NCBI RefSeq assembly: GCF_022023855.1 | Contig: NZ_CP059453.1 | Span: 436,001 to 500,000 of the forward strand | Reading direction: 5' to 3' | DNA length: 64,000 bases | Source of the DNA: Azospirillum brasilense | GTDB taxonomy: Bacteria; Pseudomonadota; Alphaproteobacteria; Azospirillales; Azospirillaceae | Part shown: piece by piece, positions 36,833-44,985 of the stretch | Layout of the letters: each line of letters starts with the position of its first letter | How positions within the stretch are numbered: position 1 is the stretch's first letter | The notes under the pieces: model-generated | Told to the model about the DNA's origin: nothing | What the model saw: only the letters and a program-made list of their open reading frames with translations | Database searches by the model: none | Translations under genes and position numbers: made by a program

Positions 36833-37468
36833 TCAGCCCTGGGCCAGGGCGGAGGCCTCGCGGGCCAGCCGCTCGATCTCGGACCAGCGGCGCTCCTTCA
36901 CCGCGTCGGCCGGGGTCAGCCAGGTGCCGCCGAGCGCGAAGACGTTGGGAAGCGACAGGATCTCCTTCACATGCTCCGCCTTGAGGCCGCCGGTCGGGCA
37001 GAAGCGGATCTCCGGCATCAGCGGCGCCATGCCGCGCAGCGCCGGGGCGCCGCCGTTCAGCATCGCCGGGAAGAACTTCAGCTCGCGGAAGCCGTGCTCC
37101 ATGGCGATCAGCGCCTCGGCCACGGTGGCGATGCCCGGCAGATAGGGCAGGCCGGCGGTCTTGGCGGCCTCCGCCAGACGGTCGGTCAGGCCGGGGCTGA
37201 CGACGAAGCGGGCGCCGGCGTCGCGGGCCTGGGCGAACTGCTCGGGCCGGATCAGCGTGCCGAGGCCGACCAGGGCGCCCGGAACGCGGGCGGCGATGGC
37301 CTCCGCGCAGGCCAGCGCCGCGGGGGTGCGCAGCGTCACCTCCAGCGTGGTCAGGCCGCCGGCGACCAGCGCCTCGGCCAGGGCGACCGCGGTGTCCGGC
37401 TCGTCGAGGACGAGGACCGGGACGATGCGCGGGCCGGACAGGGAGGGTTCAAGACGCGGGTGGGTCAT
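36833..37468 (-). CDS. eda: 2-dehydro-3-deoxy-6-phosphogluconate aldolase (Eda-like)
   Basis: 211 residues, the family length. Class I aldolase splitting KDPG (or KDPGal) to pyruvate and glyceraldehyde 3-phosphate. Schiff-base Lys131 lies in LKFFPAMLNGG; Glu43 in LEVTLRTP and the GTLIRPEQ and CPTGGL motifs are present. It overlaps gntR by four bases and is encoded beside a KDG-type kinase, which makes its substrate. Confidence 0.92.
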   Translation of the reverse strand: MTHPRLEPSLSGPRIVPVLVLDEPDTAVALAEALVAGGLTTLEVTLRTPAALACAEAIAARVPGALVGLGTLIRPEQFAQARDAGARFVVSPGLTDRLAEAAKTAGLPYLPGIATVAEALIAMEHGFRELKFFPAMLNGGAPALRGMAPLMPEIRFCPTGGLKAEHVKEILSLPNVFALGGTWLTPADAVKERRWSEIERLAREASALAQG

Positions 37469-38229
37469 GTCAGGGCCTCGGCAGGAGAGAAATACAAGGG
37501 GGTGGCGAGCCGCATGTCGTCGATGGTCAGCAGCAGGCCGTCGATGTGGTCGCCGAGCGCCTTCACCGCGCGGTCGGGGGCATGCTCCGCGATGGCGGTG
37601 ACGATGGCCTCGTGCTCGGCGATGACGGTCGCCAAGCGACCGGGGTAGGGAAGGGTCATATGGCGGCAGCGGTCGATCTGCACCTTCACCTGCTGGGTGA
37701 TCGGCCAGAAACCGGGATAGCCGGCGATGTCGGCGATCAGCGCGTGGAACGTCTCGTCCGCCTGATGGAAACCGTCGGCGCAGCCCGAGGCGTCGACCTC
37801 GCGCTGGCGCTCCAGATTGGCCTGGAGGGCGGCGACCTGGCTGCGCGTGGCGCGTTCCGCCGCGAAGCGGACGGTCGCCTGTTCCAGCGTCTTGCGGATC
37901 AGGTTGGCTTCCGGCAGGGCGGCGATGGGAATGCGGGCCACGAAGGTGCCCGATTGCGGAAAGACCTCCACCAGCCCCTCGTCGGCCAGCCGCAGGACGG
38001 CCTCGCGCACCGGGGTGCGGCTGACCCCGAAGGCCTCGGCCACCAGCTTCTCCACGATCGGGTCGCCCGGCTTGCGGGCCAGTGACACGATGTCGGCCCG
38101 CAGGTCGCGGTAGATGGCCGCTGCCGCCGTGGTCCCGCGCTGCGAGGCGCGGGGCGGCTTCATGGGTCCCGGGGCGGTCGACGTCTGGCCAGGGGGCGTT
38201 AGGGCTGTGGGCGTTGGGGCTGGGGGCAT
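37465..38229 (-). CDS. GntR-family regulator (FCD subfamily)
   Basis: 254 residues from ATG 38229. A Pro/Thr-rich leader (about 40 residues) precedes the GntR winged helix (DPIVEKLVAEAFGVSRTPVR, then LADEGLVEVFPQSGTFVARI). The FCD effector domain has the metal-binding Asp and His residues (HQADETFHALIADIAGYPG; EHEAIVTAIAEH). It is likely the repressor of its own operon and the DMT permease, via the ATATATCA sites at 39279 and 40371. Confidence 0.9.
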   Translation of the reverse strand: MPPAPTPTALTPPGQTSTAPGPMKPPRASQRGTTAAAAIYRDLRADIVSLARKPGDPIVEKLVAEAFGVSRTPVREAVLRLADEGLVEVFPQSGTFVARIPIAALPEANLIRKTLEQATVRFAAERATRSQVAALQANLERQREVDASGCADGFHQADETFHALIADIAGYPGFWPITQQVKVQIDRCRHMTLPYPGRLATVIAEHEAIVTAIAEHAPDRAVKALGDHIDGLLLTIDDMRLATPLYFSPAEALT

Positions 38230-38251
38230 GGAGGGTCCCTCCGTCAGGGGA

Positions 38252-39190
38252 TCAGCCGTCCAGCACGGACGCCATGGCATCGCGCGGGATGACGGCGCCG
38301 CGGTGCTGGATGACCACGGCGGCGATGCGGTGGGCGGAGCGCGCCGCCTCCACCGGGCCGAGGCCCTTCAGGCGGGCGCTGAGATAACCGGCGCTGAAGC
38401 TGTCGCCCGCCGCGGTGGTGTCCACGACCTTGGCGACCTTCTCCGACGGCACGGTCTCCTCGACGCCGGGAGCGGAGACGATGCAGCCCGGCTTCTCCAG
38501 TTTCAGCACGATTTCCGTCACACCGGCGCCGCGCACGCGGGCCATGGCGCTGTCGGCATCGGCGTCGCCGTAGAGGCCGCGCAGATCCTCGACGCCCGGC
38601 AGGGCGATGTCGGTGCGTTGGAGCATCGCGTCGTAGGCGCGCTGCGCCGTCTCGCGGTCGGGCCACAGGCGGGGACGCCAGTTGGTGTCGAAGGCGACGC
38701 GGCCGCCGCGCTCGCGCAGGCGGTCGAGCATGGGGAACAGCACCTCCCGCCCGCGCTCGCCCCAGATGGCCAGGCTGATGCCGGATATGTAGAGCAGGTC
38801 GTAGCCTTCCAGATCGGCCACCAGCGCCGGGCTGTCGGGCAGCACGAACAGGTCGCGGGCCGGCGCGGAATCGCGCCAGTAGAGGAAGCGCCGCTCGCCG
38901 CTGTCGTCCGTCTCGATCATGTAGAGGCCGGGGACGCGGTTGGGAACGCGCAGCACATGGCCGGTGCCGACCCCTTCGGCCTCCCAAGTGGCGACCATGG
39001 CGTCGCTGTTGCCGTCGTCGCCCAGCGCCGTCACGTAATCCGTTGCCACGCCCAGCCGCGCCATGTAGACGGCGGTGTTCAGGGTGTCGCCGCCGAAGCC
39101 CATGGTGAAGGTCCCGTCGGGACGGCGCACCAGTTCGATCATGCATTCGCCAAGGGCCGCAACCCGGCGCGCGGACTCACCCATCGCCAT
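38252..39190 (-). CDS. kdgK: PfkB-family sugar kinase, probable 2-keto-3-deoxygluconate kinase
   Basis: 312 residues. The PfkB signatures GFGGDTLNTAVYMARLG (substrate-binding glycines) and VVDTTAAGDSFSAGYLSARL (anion hole and catalytic Asp) are intact. Beside KDPG aldolase the expected reaction is KDG plus ATP to KDPG. ATG 39190 or 39184 could start it; both follow a GGGGG run. First gene of the leftward sugar-acid operon. Confidence 0.85.
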   Translation of the reverse strand: MAMGESARRVAALGECMIELVRRPDGTFTMGFGGDTLNTAVYMARLGVATDYVTALGDDGNSDAMVATWEAEGVGTGHVLRVPNRVPGLYMIETDDSGERRFLYWRDSAPARDLFVLPDSPALVADLEGYDLLYISGISLAIWGERGREVLFPMLDRLRERGGRVAFDTNWRPRLWPDRETAQRAYDAMLQRTDIALPGVEDLRGLYGDADADSAMARVRGAGVTEIVLKLEKPGCIVSAPGVEETVPSEKVAKVVDTTAAGDSFSAGYLSARLKGLGPVEAARSAHRIAAVVIQHRGAVIPRDAMASVLDG

Positions 39191-39278
39191 CCCCCGTCCG
39201 ACGGTCCGATCCGCCGGTCTGTGCTAAAGAGTTCGAACAACACGGGTTTTTAGTCCCGTGCCTCCCGAGAGCAAGTAT

Positions 39279-39290
39279 ACTAATATATCA
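39279..39290. promoter_or_regulatory. Candidate GntR operator, site 1
   Basis: ACTAATATATCA, 89 bases upstream of the kinase start codon in the kinase operon promoter region. It matches site 2 at 40371-40384 at 11 of 12 positions, and both contain an ATATATCA core in an otherwise GC-rich neighbourhood. Confidence 0.5.
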
Positions 39291-39336
39291 ATGAGCGAGG
39301 CAAGGCTTTTCGGGTGCTGGCCATGCCAATCGCCGG

Positions 39337-40293
39337 TCATGGCACGGATGCTGCGGCGTTTTGCTGCTGCTTCTTGCGCAGCCGCTCGCGGTGGGCGGTG
39401 TAGAGGCCGCTGGCGATGATGATTCCGGTGCCCAGGAAGGTCCAGTGGTCGGGCAGCGCGCCGAAGATCAGGAAGCCCAGCAGCGTGGACCAGACGATCT
39501 GTACGTAGGAGCAGGGGGCCAGCACCGACGCCTCGCCGAAGCGGTAGGCCTGGACCATCAGCCACTGCCCCATGGTCGAGACCAGCCCGATCAGGGCGCC
39601 CAGCGCCACTTCCGTTCCGGTCGGCATGGTGAAGTTGAAGGGCAGCAGCACGGTCAGCACGGCAAGGCCCGTCAGGGCGGACCAGATCAGGGTGGTGGTG
39701 GGGTGCTCCTGCCCGGTCATCTTGCGGGTGATGACCACGCCGGTCGCCCAGCTCATCGCCGACAGGATGGGGAAGATGGCCGCCGGCTGGAAGGCCGCCC
39801 CTCCGGGCCGGATGACGATCAGCACGCCGAGCAGCCCGACCAGCACCGCCGCCCAACGGCGCGGCCCGATCTTCTCGCCCAGCACCAGGATCGACAGCAC
39901 GGTGACGAAGACCGGCGAGACGTAGCTGGTCGCCGCCGCCTCGGCCAGGGGCAGGTAATGCATGCCCATGATGAAGAACAGCGCCGACCCCAGCATCCCC
40001 AGACCGCGCAGAACCTGGAGACCGGGGCTGGCGGTCTTCATAACCGGCGGGCCGCCGCGGATCATCAGCGGCAGCAGCAGCGTGGTGAAGCCGACGTAGC
40101 GCATCCAGCCGATCTCGATGGAGGGCAGCGTCTGGGCCAGATACTTCGCCGTTGCGTCGGAGCAGGAGAAGAAGAAGACCGCGGCGACGACCATCAAGAT
40201 CCCGCGCACGGGATCGTCGCGGCGCTCGCGGCCATGTGATGACACGGTCTGAGCGGCGGACACCCCTTCCGGGGGTCGGGAGCAGTCGGGCAT
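39337..40293 (-). CDS. DMT-superfamily permease (EamA domains)
   Basis: 318 residues with two EamA repeats and about ten helices (GILMVVAAVFFFSCSDATAKY; FFIMGMHYLPLAEAAATSYVSP; second repeat from AIFPILSAMSWATGVVITRK). It exports or imports a small metabolite. It lies directly upstream of the sugar-acid operon on the same strand and carries the same candidate operator, suggesting transport of a related sugar acid. The N-terminal ~25 residues are hydrophilic, and a later start is possible. Confidence 0.88.
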   Translation of the reverse strand: MPDCSRPPEGVSAAQTVSSHGRERRDDPVRGILMVVAAVFFFSCSDATAKYLAQTLPSIEIGWMRYVGFTTLLLPLMIRGGPPVMKTASPGLQVLRGLGMLGSALFFIMGMHYLPLAEAAATSYVSPVFVTVLSILVLGEKIGPRRWAAVLVGLLGVLIVIRPGGAAFQPAAIFPILSAMSWATGVVITRKMTGQEHPTTTLIWSALTGLAVLTVLLPFNFTMPTGTEVALGALIGLVSTMGQWLMVQAYRFGEASVLAPCSYVQIVWSTLLGFLIFGALPDHWTFLGTGIIIASGLYTAHRERLRKKQQQNAAASVP

Positions 40294-40370
40294 GGCCGGA
40301 GGGCGCTTCCAGGCAGGAGGGCAGCAATCGGAAGGATGGCCCGGGTCTCGGCCCGGTTGACCGTCAGGTT

Positions 40371-40384
40371 ACTGATATATCATG
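40371..40384. promoter_or_regulatory. Candidate GntR operator, site 2
   Basis: ACTGATATATCATG contains the perfect 10-bp palindrome TGATATATCA (40373-40382), 80 bases upstream of the DMT permease start. AT-rich palindromes of this kind are common operators for FCD-type GntR regulators. Confidence 0.55.
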
Positions 40385-40459
40385 CCTGGGAACAATGGTG
40401 CGGAGCGTCATGGCAGCCATACGGACCGGCCCCGCGCATCCACAAGACGGGCCTGCAGA

Positions 40460-40936
40460 TCAGCCGTCGCCGCGATCCACGGCGACGGGGCCGCGCAGGG
40501 CCGAGGTGACGGCGGGAGCCGGGCGCAGCAGGGGCGTCGGCGGGGTGATCGGCAAGTCCATCAGGCCGCGGCGGGCGGCGTTGCGCTCCAGCTCGTAATC
40601 GGGATCGGGGAAGCGCTGGAGAAGCGTCTCGTACGTGTCGCGCGCCGCGGCGGGGCAGCCCAGGATGCGGAACGCCTCGCCTTGCCGCAGCAGGGCGCCG
40701 GCCTCTGTCCCGCGGTGATAGGAGGCGAGGTTGGCCGCCACGGCGAACCAGCGGTCGTAGGCGGTCCACAGCGCCTCCACCGTCGGCCCCTCGCACCGCC
40801 CGGCCTCCACCGCCGCCTCAAGCGCCTGCCGGTAGGCGGTGTCCGGGGGCGGGGAGGTCATCGCGCAGCCGCCCGCCAGCAGGAGGACGCCCGCGAGGAC
40901 GGTTCCGGCAATCGCCTGTCGGTTGCGGGTCGGCAT
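40460..40936 (-). CDS. Putative lipoprotein with helical repeats
   Basis: 158 residues with a lipoprotein signal: MPTRNRQ, a hydrophobic stretch, and lipobox LAGGC (Cys near 24). The mature part is Ala-rich and helical, with ALLRQGEAFRILGCPAAARD and TYETLLQRFPDPDYELER reminiscent of TPR-like helices. A Pro-rich tail ends the protein. Function unknown; monocistronic. Confidence 0.7.
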   Translation of the reverse strand: MPTRNRQAIAGTVLAGVLLLAGGCAMTSPPPDTAYRQALEAAVEAGRCEGPTVEALWTAYDRWFAVAANLASYHRGTEAGALLRQGEAFRILGCPAAARDTYETLLQRFPDPDYELERNAARRGLMDLPITPPTPLLRPAPAVTSALRGPVAVDRGDG

Positions 40937-40981
40937 CGGTTCCTCTCCCCCGTTCGCATCCTCTCGCCACCAGTGAAATAC

Positions 40982-41001
40982 AACCGGGTTAAAGCCCGGT
41001 T
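40982..41001. promoter_or_regulatory. Inverted repeat upstream of the lipoprotein gene
   Basis: Perfect 7-bp dyad AACCGGG-TTAAAG-CCCGGTT, 46 bases before the lipoprotein start on the minus strand, within the 355-base divergent gap 40937-41291. It may be an operator; a terminator is less likely because no gene ends here. Confidence 0.35.
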
Positions 41002-41166
41002 CAAGCCTATGGGGTGGCGTGCGCCGATGTGCGGCGTTGCGGGCAACTCGGGAGGAAAATGCTTCGAATTTCGAGGCAAAGAGCAGCCAAGAATCTACGC
41101 CTTAACGGATATTAAAAGTCATATAAAAGCAGGCCGTAACATTATCCCTTGAGGTAAGCCGGATGG

Positions 41167-41194
41167 TTGACTCGCGGTACAGGAAGGCTATTAC
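41167..41194 (+). promoter_or_regulatory. Possible sigma-70-type promoter for the flagellar regulator
   Basis: TTGACT, a 16-base spacer, then TATTAC, about 100 bases before the regulator ATG. The surrounding 41050-41275 is markedly AT-rich compared with the window. Motif match is only moderate. Confidence 0.3.
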
Positions 41195-41291
41195 CTGGGG
41201 GTGTGAGAAAATAAAGCACTCGGAATTAAGGAAAATTTTAAGTGCCTTGTCCTCCCGCCCTCTAGTTGAAACCCCTGTTGCGGAGAATCCC

Positions 41292-42086
41292 ATGCGCGCT
41301 GTCCTGGTTGAACCGAACCCCCTGATCGCCGACGCGCTCGGCCGTCAGCTCGGCATGGGGAAGATCCGCTACGACCGCCAGGATTGGGCCGGGCTGGAGG
41401 AACTGCTGCAGGAGCAGGGTGCGGACGGGCTGGGCTACGACGCCATCGTCCTGGGCAGCGTCGACGACCCGGCGCGCTGCGTGGCGGCGTTGCGGGCGCA
41501 TCAGGTCGGGGCGGCGATCCTCTGCCTGCTCGACCGGCGCTGCGTGACGACGACGGTGGAACTGCTGCACGCCGGGGCCGACGACGTGCTGGTCAAGCCG
41601 GTGGTCAGCGCCGAGGTGCGGGCGCGCATCGAGGTGGCGCGGCGGCGCTCGCGCGGCTTGCTGAGCAACGCGGTGCGGGTGGGCCAGCTCACGGTCTTCC
41701 TCGACGGGCGCGACCCGGAGGTCGGCGGCGAGCGGCTGCGGCTGAGCCAGCGCGAGCACGCCATCCTCGGCGTGCTGGCCGCCCATCATCGCCGCGTCGT
41801 GTCCAAGGAGCACATCTACGACGAGGTCTACGGCCTGTCCGGCGCCGACCCGCTGGACAAGGTCATCGACGTCTACATCTGCAAGCTGCGCAAGAAGATC
41901 GCCGAAGCCACCGGCGGCGCCCGCTACATCGAGACCGTCTATGGGCGTGGCTACAAGTTCGAGGCCCCGCCCGAGCATGAAGAGGCCGTTCCGGCCGCCG
42001 CACCCGCCACCACCGCCCGCCGCTTCCCGGCCATCCCCTTCGCCGCGTCCGGCCTGCACCCCAGCTGTCTCGTCGCCGCCGAGTGA
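41292..42086 (+). CDS. OmpR/Rem/FtcR-like winged-helix regulator with a degenerate receiver domain
   Basis: 264 residues from ATG 41292 behind GGAG; an in-frame earlier start (41163) would add an AT-rich, non-conserved leader. Receiver-like domain 1-125: Gly55 (YDAIVLGSVDD) replaces the phosphoacceptor Asp, and the acidic pocket reads VEPNP instead of EDD, while the Lys of VLVKPV is kept. The Trans_reg_C domain (about 130-235) has LRLSQREHAILGVLAAH, DKVIDVYICKLRKKI and IETVYGRGYKF. Its place just before the flagellin suggests a phosphorylation-independent flagellar activator like Rem or FtcR. Confidence 0.82.
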   Translation: MRAVLVEPNPLIADALGRQLGMGKIRYDRQDWAGLEELLQEQGADGLGYDAIVLGSVDDPARCVAALRAHQVGAAILCLLDRRCVTTTVELLHAGADDVLVKPVVSAEVRARIEVARRRSRGLLSNAVRVGQLTVFLDGRDPEVGGERLRLSQREHAILGVLAAHHRRVVSKEHIYDEVYGLSGADPLDKVIDVYICKLRKKIAEATGGARYIETVYGRGYKFEAPPEHEEAVPAAAPATTARRFPAIPFAASGLHPSCLVAAE

Positions 42087-42427
42087 CGGCGCCTTAATTT
42101 CAAAGTCCCGCCCTACTTTCTGCTTCCGACATTTTGTCCTCCGACATTTGGAAAGACGCCATGGCCGCGGCCCTTCGGGGCACGGCGGCTGAACCGCTGT
42201 GCGCGGTCGCCGCATTTTTATAAAATGCGCGATTACTTTTAAAAGATGCCCATCTTTGAAAGACGAATGCGTCACCCTGGAAATGCTGCGGTTTTTTACT
42301 CCGGTTTAAACGGGGTCGGTCACAGTCGAATGGTCGGTTGCGCGCCCATAAGAACCAAGTGGGAAGGCCCGCGCAGCCCGGCCCCAGCGTCAGAAAGGCG
42401 CTCTGCATCTCGCGAATGGAGATACAC
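42087..42427 (+). promoter_or_regulatory. Flagellin upstream region (341 bases) with AT-rich palindromes
   Basis: Contains CGCATTTT-TAT-AAAATGCG (42211-42229), an 8-bp hairpin; CTTTTAAAAG (42236-42245); and TCCGGTTTAAACGG (42300-42313), whose CCGGTTT(T)A core recurs upstream of flgB and flhA. The first hairpin may end the regulator transcript; the others look like binding sites. No clear sigma-28 or sigma-54 element was found. Confidence 0.45.
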
Positions 42428-43672
42428 ATGGCCTCGATCATGACCAACACCTCGGCGATGACCGCGCTGCAGACGCTGCGCCGCGTGACCGACGATCTGG
42501 CGACCACCCAGGATCGCATCTCGACCGGTCTCAAGGTCAACAACGCCAAGGACAACGCCGCCTACTGGTCCATCGCCACGACCATGCGCGCCGACGTCGC
42601 CGGCTTCAAGGCGGTGAAGGAATCGCTGGAACTGGGTTCGGGCACGACCAACACCGCGTCGGTGGCGTCCAAGAACATCGTCGAAAATCTGCAGACGCTG
42701 AAGGCCCGCGTCATCGCCGGCCAGACCAACGGCGTCGACAAGTCGCTGATCCAGAACGACATCGACCAGCTCGTCAAGCTGGTGAAGGGTGCCGCCGCCG
42801 ACGCCTCCTTCAACGGCGACAACCTGCTGCGCATCACCTACTCCAACGACGGCACGGCCAAGGACCAGAACGTCGACATCCTGGCGTCGCTGAGCCGCAG
42901 CGCCGGCACGGTCGATCCGAGCTACATCAGCTTCCAGCGCCAGGACATGCAGGTCACCTCGATCGTCGGCAAGGCCACGATCGAGCAGCAGGTGGACTCC
43001 ACCAACGACCTGAAGGCCAGCGTCGGCATCGCCATCGGTGCGCCGGACACCACCTTCATCGACGGCCAGAACCTGGGCCTGGGCAACCTGACCCTGAACG
43101 TCACCAACGAGGCGGGCACCAAGACCGCCGTGACGGTGGACCTGTCGGGCATCGACTACACCACGGACCTGGCGACCACCCAGGGCCTGATCGAGACCGC
43201 GGTCAACGCGGCCCTGACCACGGCCGGCGGCGACTTCCAGGTGGCCTTCAACGGCGACAAGCTGGAATTCACCGACCAGGACCTGAACACCGACGGCAAC
43301 TTCACCGCCAAGGTGGACAGCCTGTGGGTCGGTTCGAAGGAAAGCGACGCCTTCGGAGGCCTGGCCGACCTGACGCAGATCGACGTGACCTCCAACGCCA
43401 CCAAGTCGCTCGAGGTCATCAACGGCCTGCTCGACAAGGCCATCGGCAAGGCCGCGGTGATCGGTTCCATCGAGAACCGCGTGTCGGTGCAGAACGACTT
43501 CGTGTCGAAGCTGACCGACTCGATGAACAAGGGCATCGGCTCCCTGGTGGACGCCGACATGAACGAGGAATCGAGCCGCCTGCAGGCCCTCCAGGTCCAG
43601 CAGCAGCTCGCCACCCAGGCGCTGTCGATCGCCAACCAGGGTCCGCAGAACATTCTCTCGCTGTTCCGCTAA
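42428..43672 (+). CDS. laf1: Lateral-type flagellin (Laf1-like)
   Basis: 414 residues from ATG 42428 (MASIMTNTSAMTALQTL), GGAG seven bases upstream. Conserved D0/D1 N-terminus (QDRISTGLKVNNAKDNAAYW) spans about 1-140, a variable Asp/Thr-rich middle about 145-325, and the conserved C-terminus (IENRVSVQNDFVSKLTDSMN to QQQLATQALSIANQGPQNIL) ends ...LSLFR. The start resembles Azospirillum lateral flagellin. It forms the filament; flaF and flbT follow, which in alphaproteobacteria tune flagellin synthesis and mRNA stability. Confidence 0.92.
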   Translation: MASIMTNTSAMTALQTLRRVTDDLATTQDRISTGLKVNNAKDNAAYWSIATTMRADVAGFKAVKESLELGSGTTNTASVASKNIVENLQTLKARVIAGQTNGVDKSLIQNDIDQLVKLVKGAAADASFNGDNLLRITYSNDGTAKDQNVDILASLSRSAGTVDPSYISFQRQDMQVTSIVGKATIEQQVDSTNDLKASVGIAIGAPDTTFIDGQNLGLGNLTLNVTNEAGTKTAVTVDLSGIDYTTDLATTQGLIETAVNAALTTAGGDFQVAFNGDKLEFTDQDLNTDGNFTAKVDSLWVGSKESDAFGGLADLTQIDVTSNATKSLEVINGLLDKAIGKAAVIGSIENRVSVQNDFVSKLTDSMNKGIGSLVDADMNEESSRLQALQVQQQLATQALSIANQGPQNILSLFR

Positions 43673-43680
43673 CCCGGTCC

Positions 43681-43720
43681 GGCCGGCGTCCCGCTCCCGA
43701 CGGGGCGCCGGCCATTTTCT
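43681..43720 (+). terminator. Strong terminator after flagellin
   Basis: GGCCGGCG-T-CCCG, loop CTCCCGA, CGGG-G-CGCCGGCC, followed by ATTTTCT. It lies nine bases after the flagellin stop and before flaF, so most transcripts should end here, leaving flaF-flbT at lower expression. Confidence 0.85.
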
Positions 43721-43782
43721 CGTCTCACATCCAGTCCCAGCCCCATTCCGGCGCCCCCGTGCGCGTTGCATAAGGTGCGACC

Positions 43783-44175
43783 ATGAGCATCGCCGCCTAC
43801 CAGCAGACGATGGCCGAGTGCGAAGACCCGCGCCGCATCGAATATCTGGTCTTCCTCCGCATCACCCTGGATCTGGAGGCCAACCGCGACGCCGGCTGGC
43901 GGTCGGCGGCGCTGAAGGACGCGCTGTGGCGCAACCTGGAACTCTGGAACACGCTGCGCGCCGACCTTCTGGAGGACGGCAACGCGCTGCCCGAGGCGCT
44001 GCGCGCCGGGCTGGTCTCGCTGTCCTTCTCGGTGGCGCGCCAGACCACCCAGGTGCTGCGCGGCGAGGCCGACGCGGGCACGCTGATCGACATCAACCGG
44101 TCGGTCATGCGCGGCCTGCAGGGCGTGGCCCGCACGGAGGCCCCCGCTCCGATGGAGGCGTCCTATGGCGCTTAA
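43783..44175 (+). CDS. flaF: Flagellar biosynthesis regulator FlaF
   Basis: 130 residues matching the FlaF family: MSIAAYQQTMAECEDPRRIE, LRITLDLEANRDAGWRSAAL, DALWRNLELWNTLRADL, and LVSLSFSVARQT. FlaF promotes flagellin translation or secretion as the counterpart of FlbT. It overlaps flbT by 11 bases. Confidence 0.9.
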   Translation: MSIAAYQQTMAECEDPRRIEYLVFLRITLDLEANRDAGWRSAALKDALWRNLELWNTLRADLLEDGNALPEALRAGLVSLSFSVARQTTQVLRGEADAGTLIDINRSVMRGLQGVARTEAPAPMEASYGA

Positions 44176-44602
44176 GCTCCGTCTCAAGCCCTGTGAGCGC
44201 GTGGTCATCAACGGCTGCGTCGTGCAGAACGAGAACCGCCGCTACACCCTGACCGTCAGCAACTTCGCCCAGATCATCCGCGGCAGCGACATCATGCAGG
44301 AGGACGAGGCCGACACCCCCGTCCGCCGCGCCTATTTCGTGATCCAGAGCATGCTTCTGGACCCCCAGGCCGCGGAGGAGTACGGCAGCGTCGTCGCCGG
44401 CATGATGGCGAAGCTCTACACCGCCTTCATGCATCCGGAGATGCAGGACCGCATCATGCAGGCGATGCGCAACGTCAGCGACCGCGACTACTACAAGGCG
44501 CTGGCCTGCCTGCGGCCGGTGATGGCCTACGAGGACGGGCTGCTGAACGCGCAGCGCCCCCCACGGGACGAGCGCGCCCCCGAGACTCGCGTGGAGGCGT
44601 GA
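44165..44602 (+). CDS. flbT: Flagellar biosynthesis repressor FlbT
   Basis: 145 residues with the FlbT motifs LKLRLKPCERVVINGCVVQN, LTVSNFAQIIRGSDIMQE, RRAYFVIQSMLLDP, and a C-terminal DYYKALACLRPVMAYE. FlbT binds flagellin mRNA leaders and couples flagellin level to hook assembly in Caulobacter. The gene order flagellin-flaF-flbT is classic for alphaproteobacteria. Confidence 0.93.
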   Translation: MALKLRLKPCERVVINGCVVQNENRRYTLTVSNFAQIIRGSDIMQEDEADTPVRRAYFVIQSMLLDPQAAEEYGSVVAGMMAKLYTAFMHPEMQDRIMQAMRNVSDRDYYKALACLRPVMAYEDGLLNAQRPPRDERAPETRVEA

Positions 44603-44607
44603 CCGCC

Positions 44608-44985
44608 ATGCCCGCACCCATCCAGGGATTGACCGGCGGCGTGTCCGGCGTCAACGGCGAGCGCGGCACCGCCAGCGCCGACCTGATCGCCGAAGCCCGC
44701 CAGCGCCAGGCCGACCGCCTGCGCGCCGCCCAGGCCGAAGCCGTCAAGGCCACCGAGGTGGTCGAGGAAACCCGCGCGCCGGCGGAATCCGACAACGGCC
44801 GCCGGCCCGACCCCATCCCGCCCTACCGAGTCAACCTCGACCCCGGCACGGGCCGCCTGTCCACCGAGGTGCTCGACACCCACACCGGCGAGGTGATCCT
44901 GCGCATCCCGCCCTCCTACGCCGATCCGGCTGAGGATGCGGCGGAGGAGAGCGGGCGGCCGAAGGCCCCGGAGGTGAAGGCATGA
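44608..44985 (+). CDS. FlaG-like small flagellar protein
   Basis: 125 residues from ATG 44608 (GGAGG ten bases upstream; GTG 44599 would be too close). The N-terminal half is Ala/Glu-rich helical (ADLIAEARQRQADRLRAAQA). The C-terminal part PYRVNLDPGTGRLSTEVLD and HTGEVILRIPPSY matches the short FlaG fold. FlaG proteins influence filament length or flagellin handling. It sits between flbT and the DUF1217 gene with overlapping ends. Confidence 0.6.
   Translation: MPAPIQGLTGGVSGVNGERGTASADLIAEARQRQADRLRAAQAEAVKATEVVEETRAPAESDNGRRPDPIPPYRVNLDPGTGRLSTEVLDTHTGEVILRIPPSYADPAEDAAEESGRPKAPEVKA

Noticed and set aside
41101..41240. CtrA-like TTAA pairs upstream of the flagellar regulator
   Set aside because: The spacings are 6 and 8 bases instead of 7, so neither matches the CtrA consensus.
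41163..41291. N-terminal extension of the flagellar regulator
   Set aside because: The leader is AT-rich, does not fit the receiver-domain N-terminus, and ATG 41292 has GGAG at proper distance.
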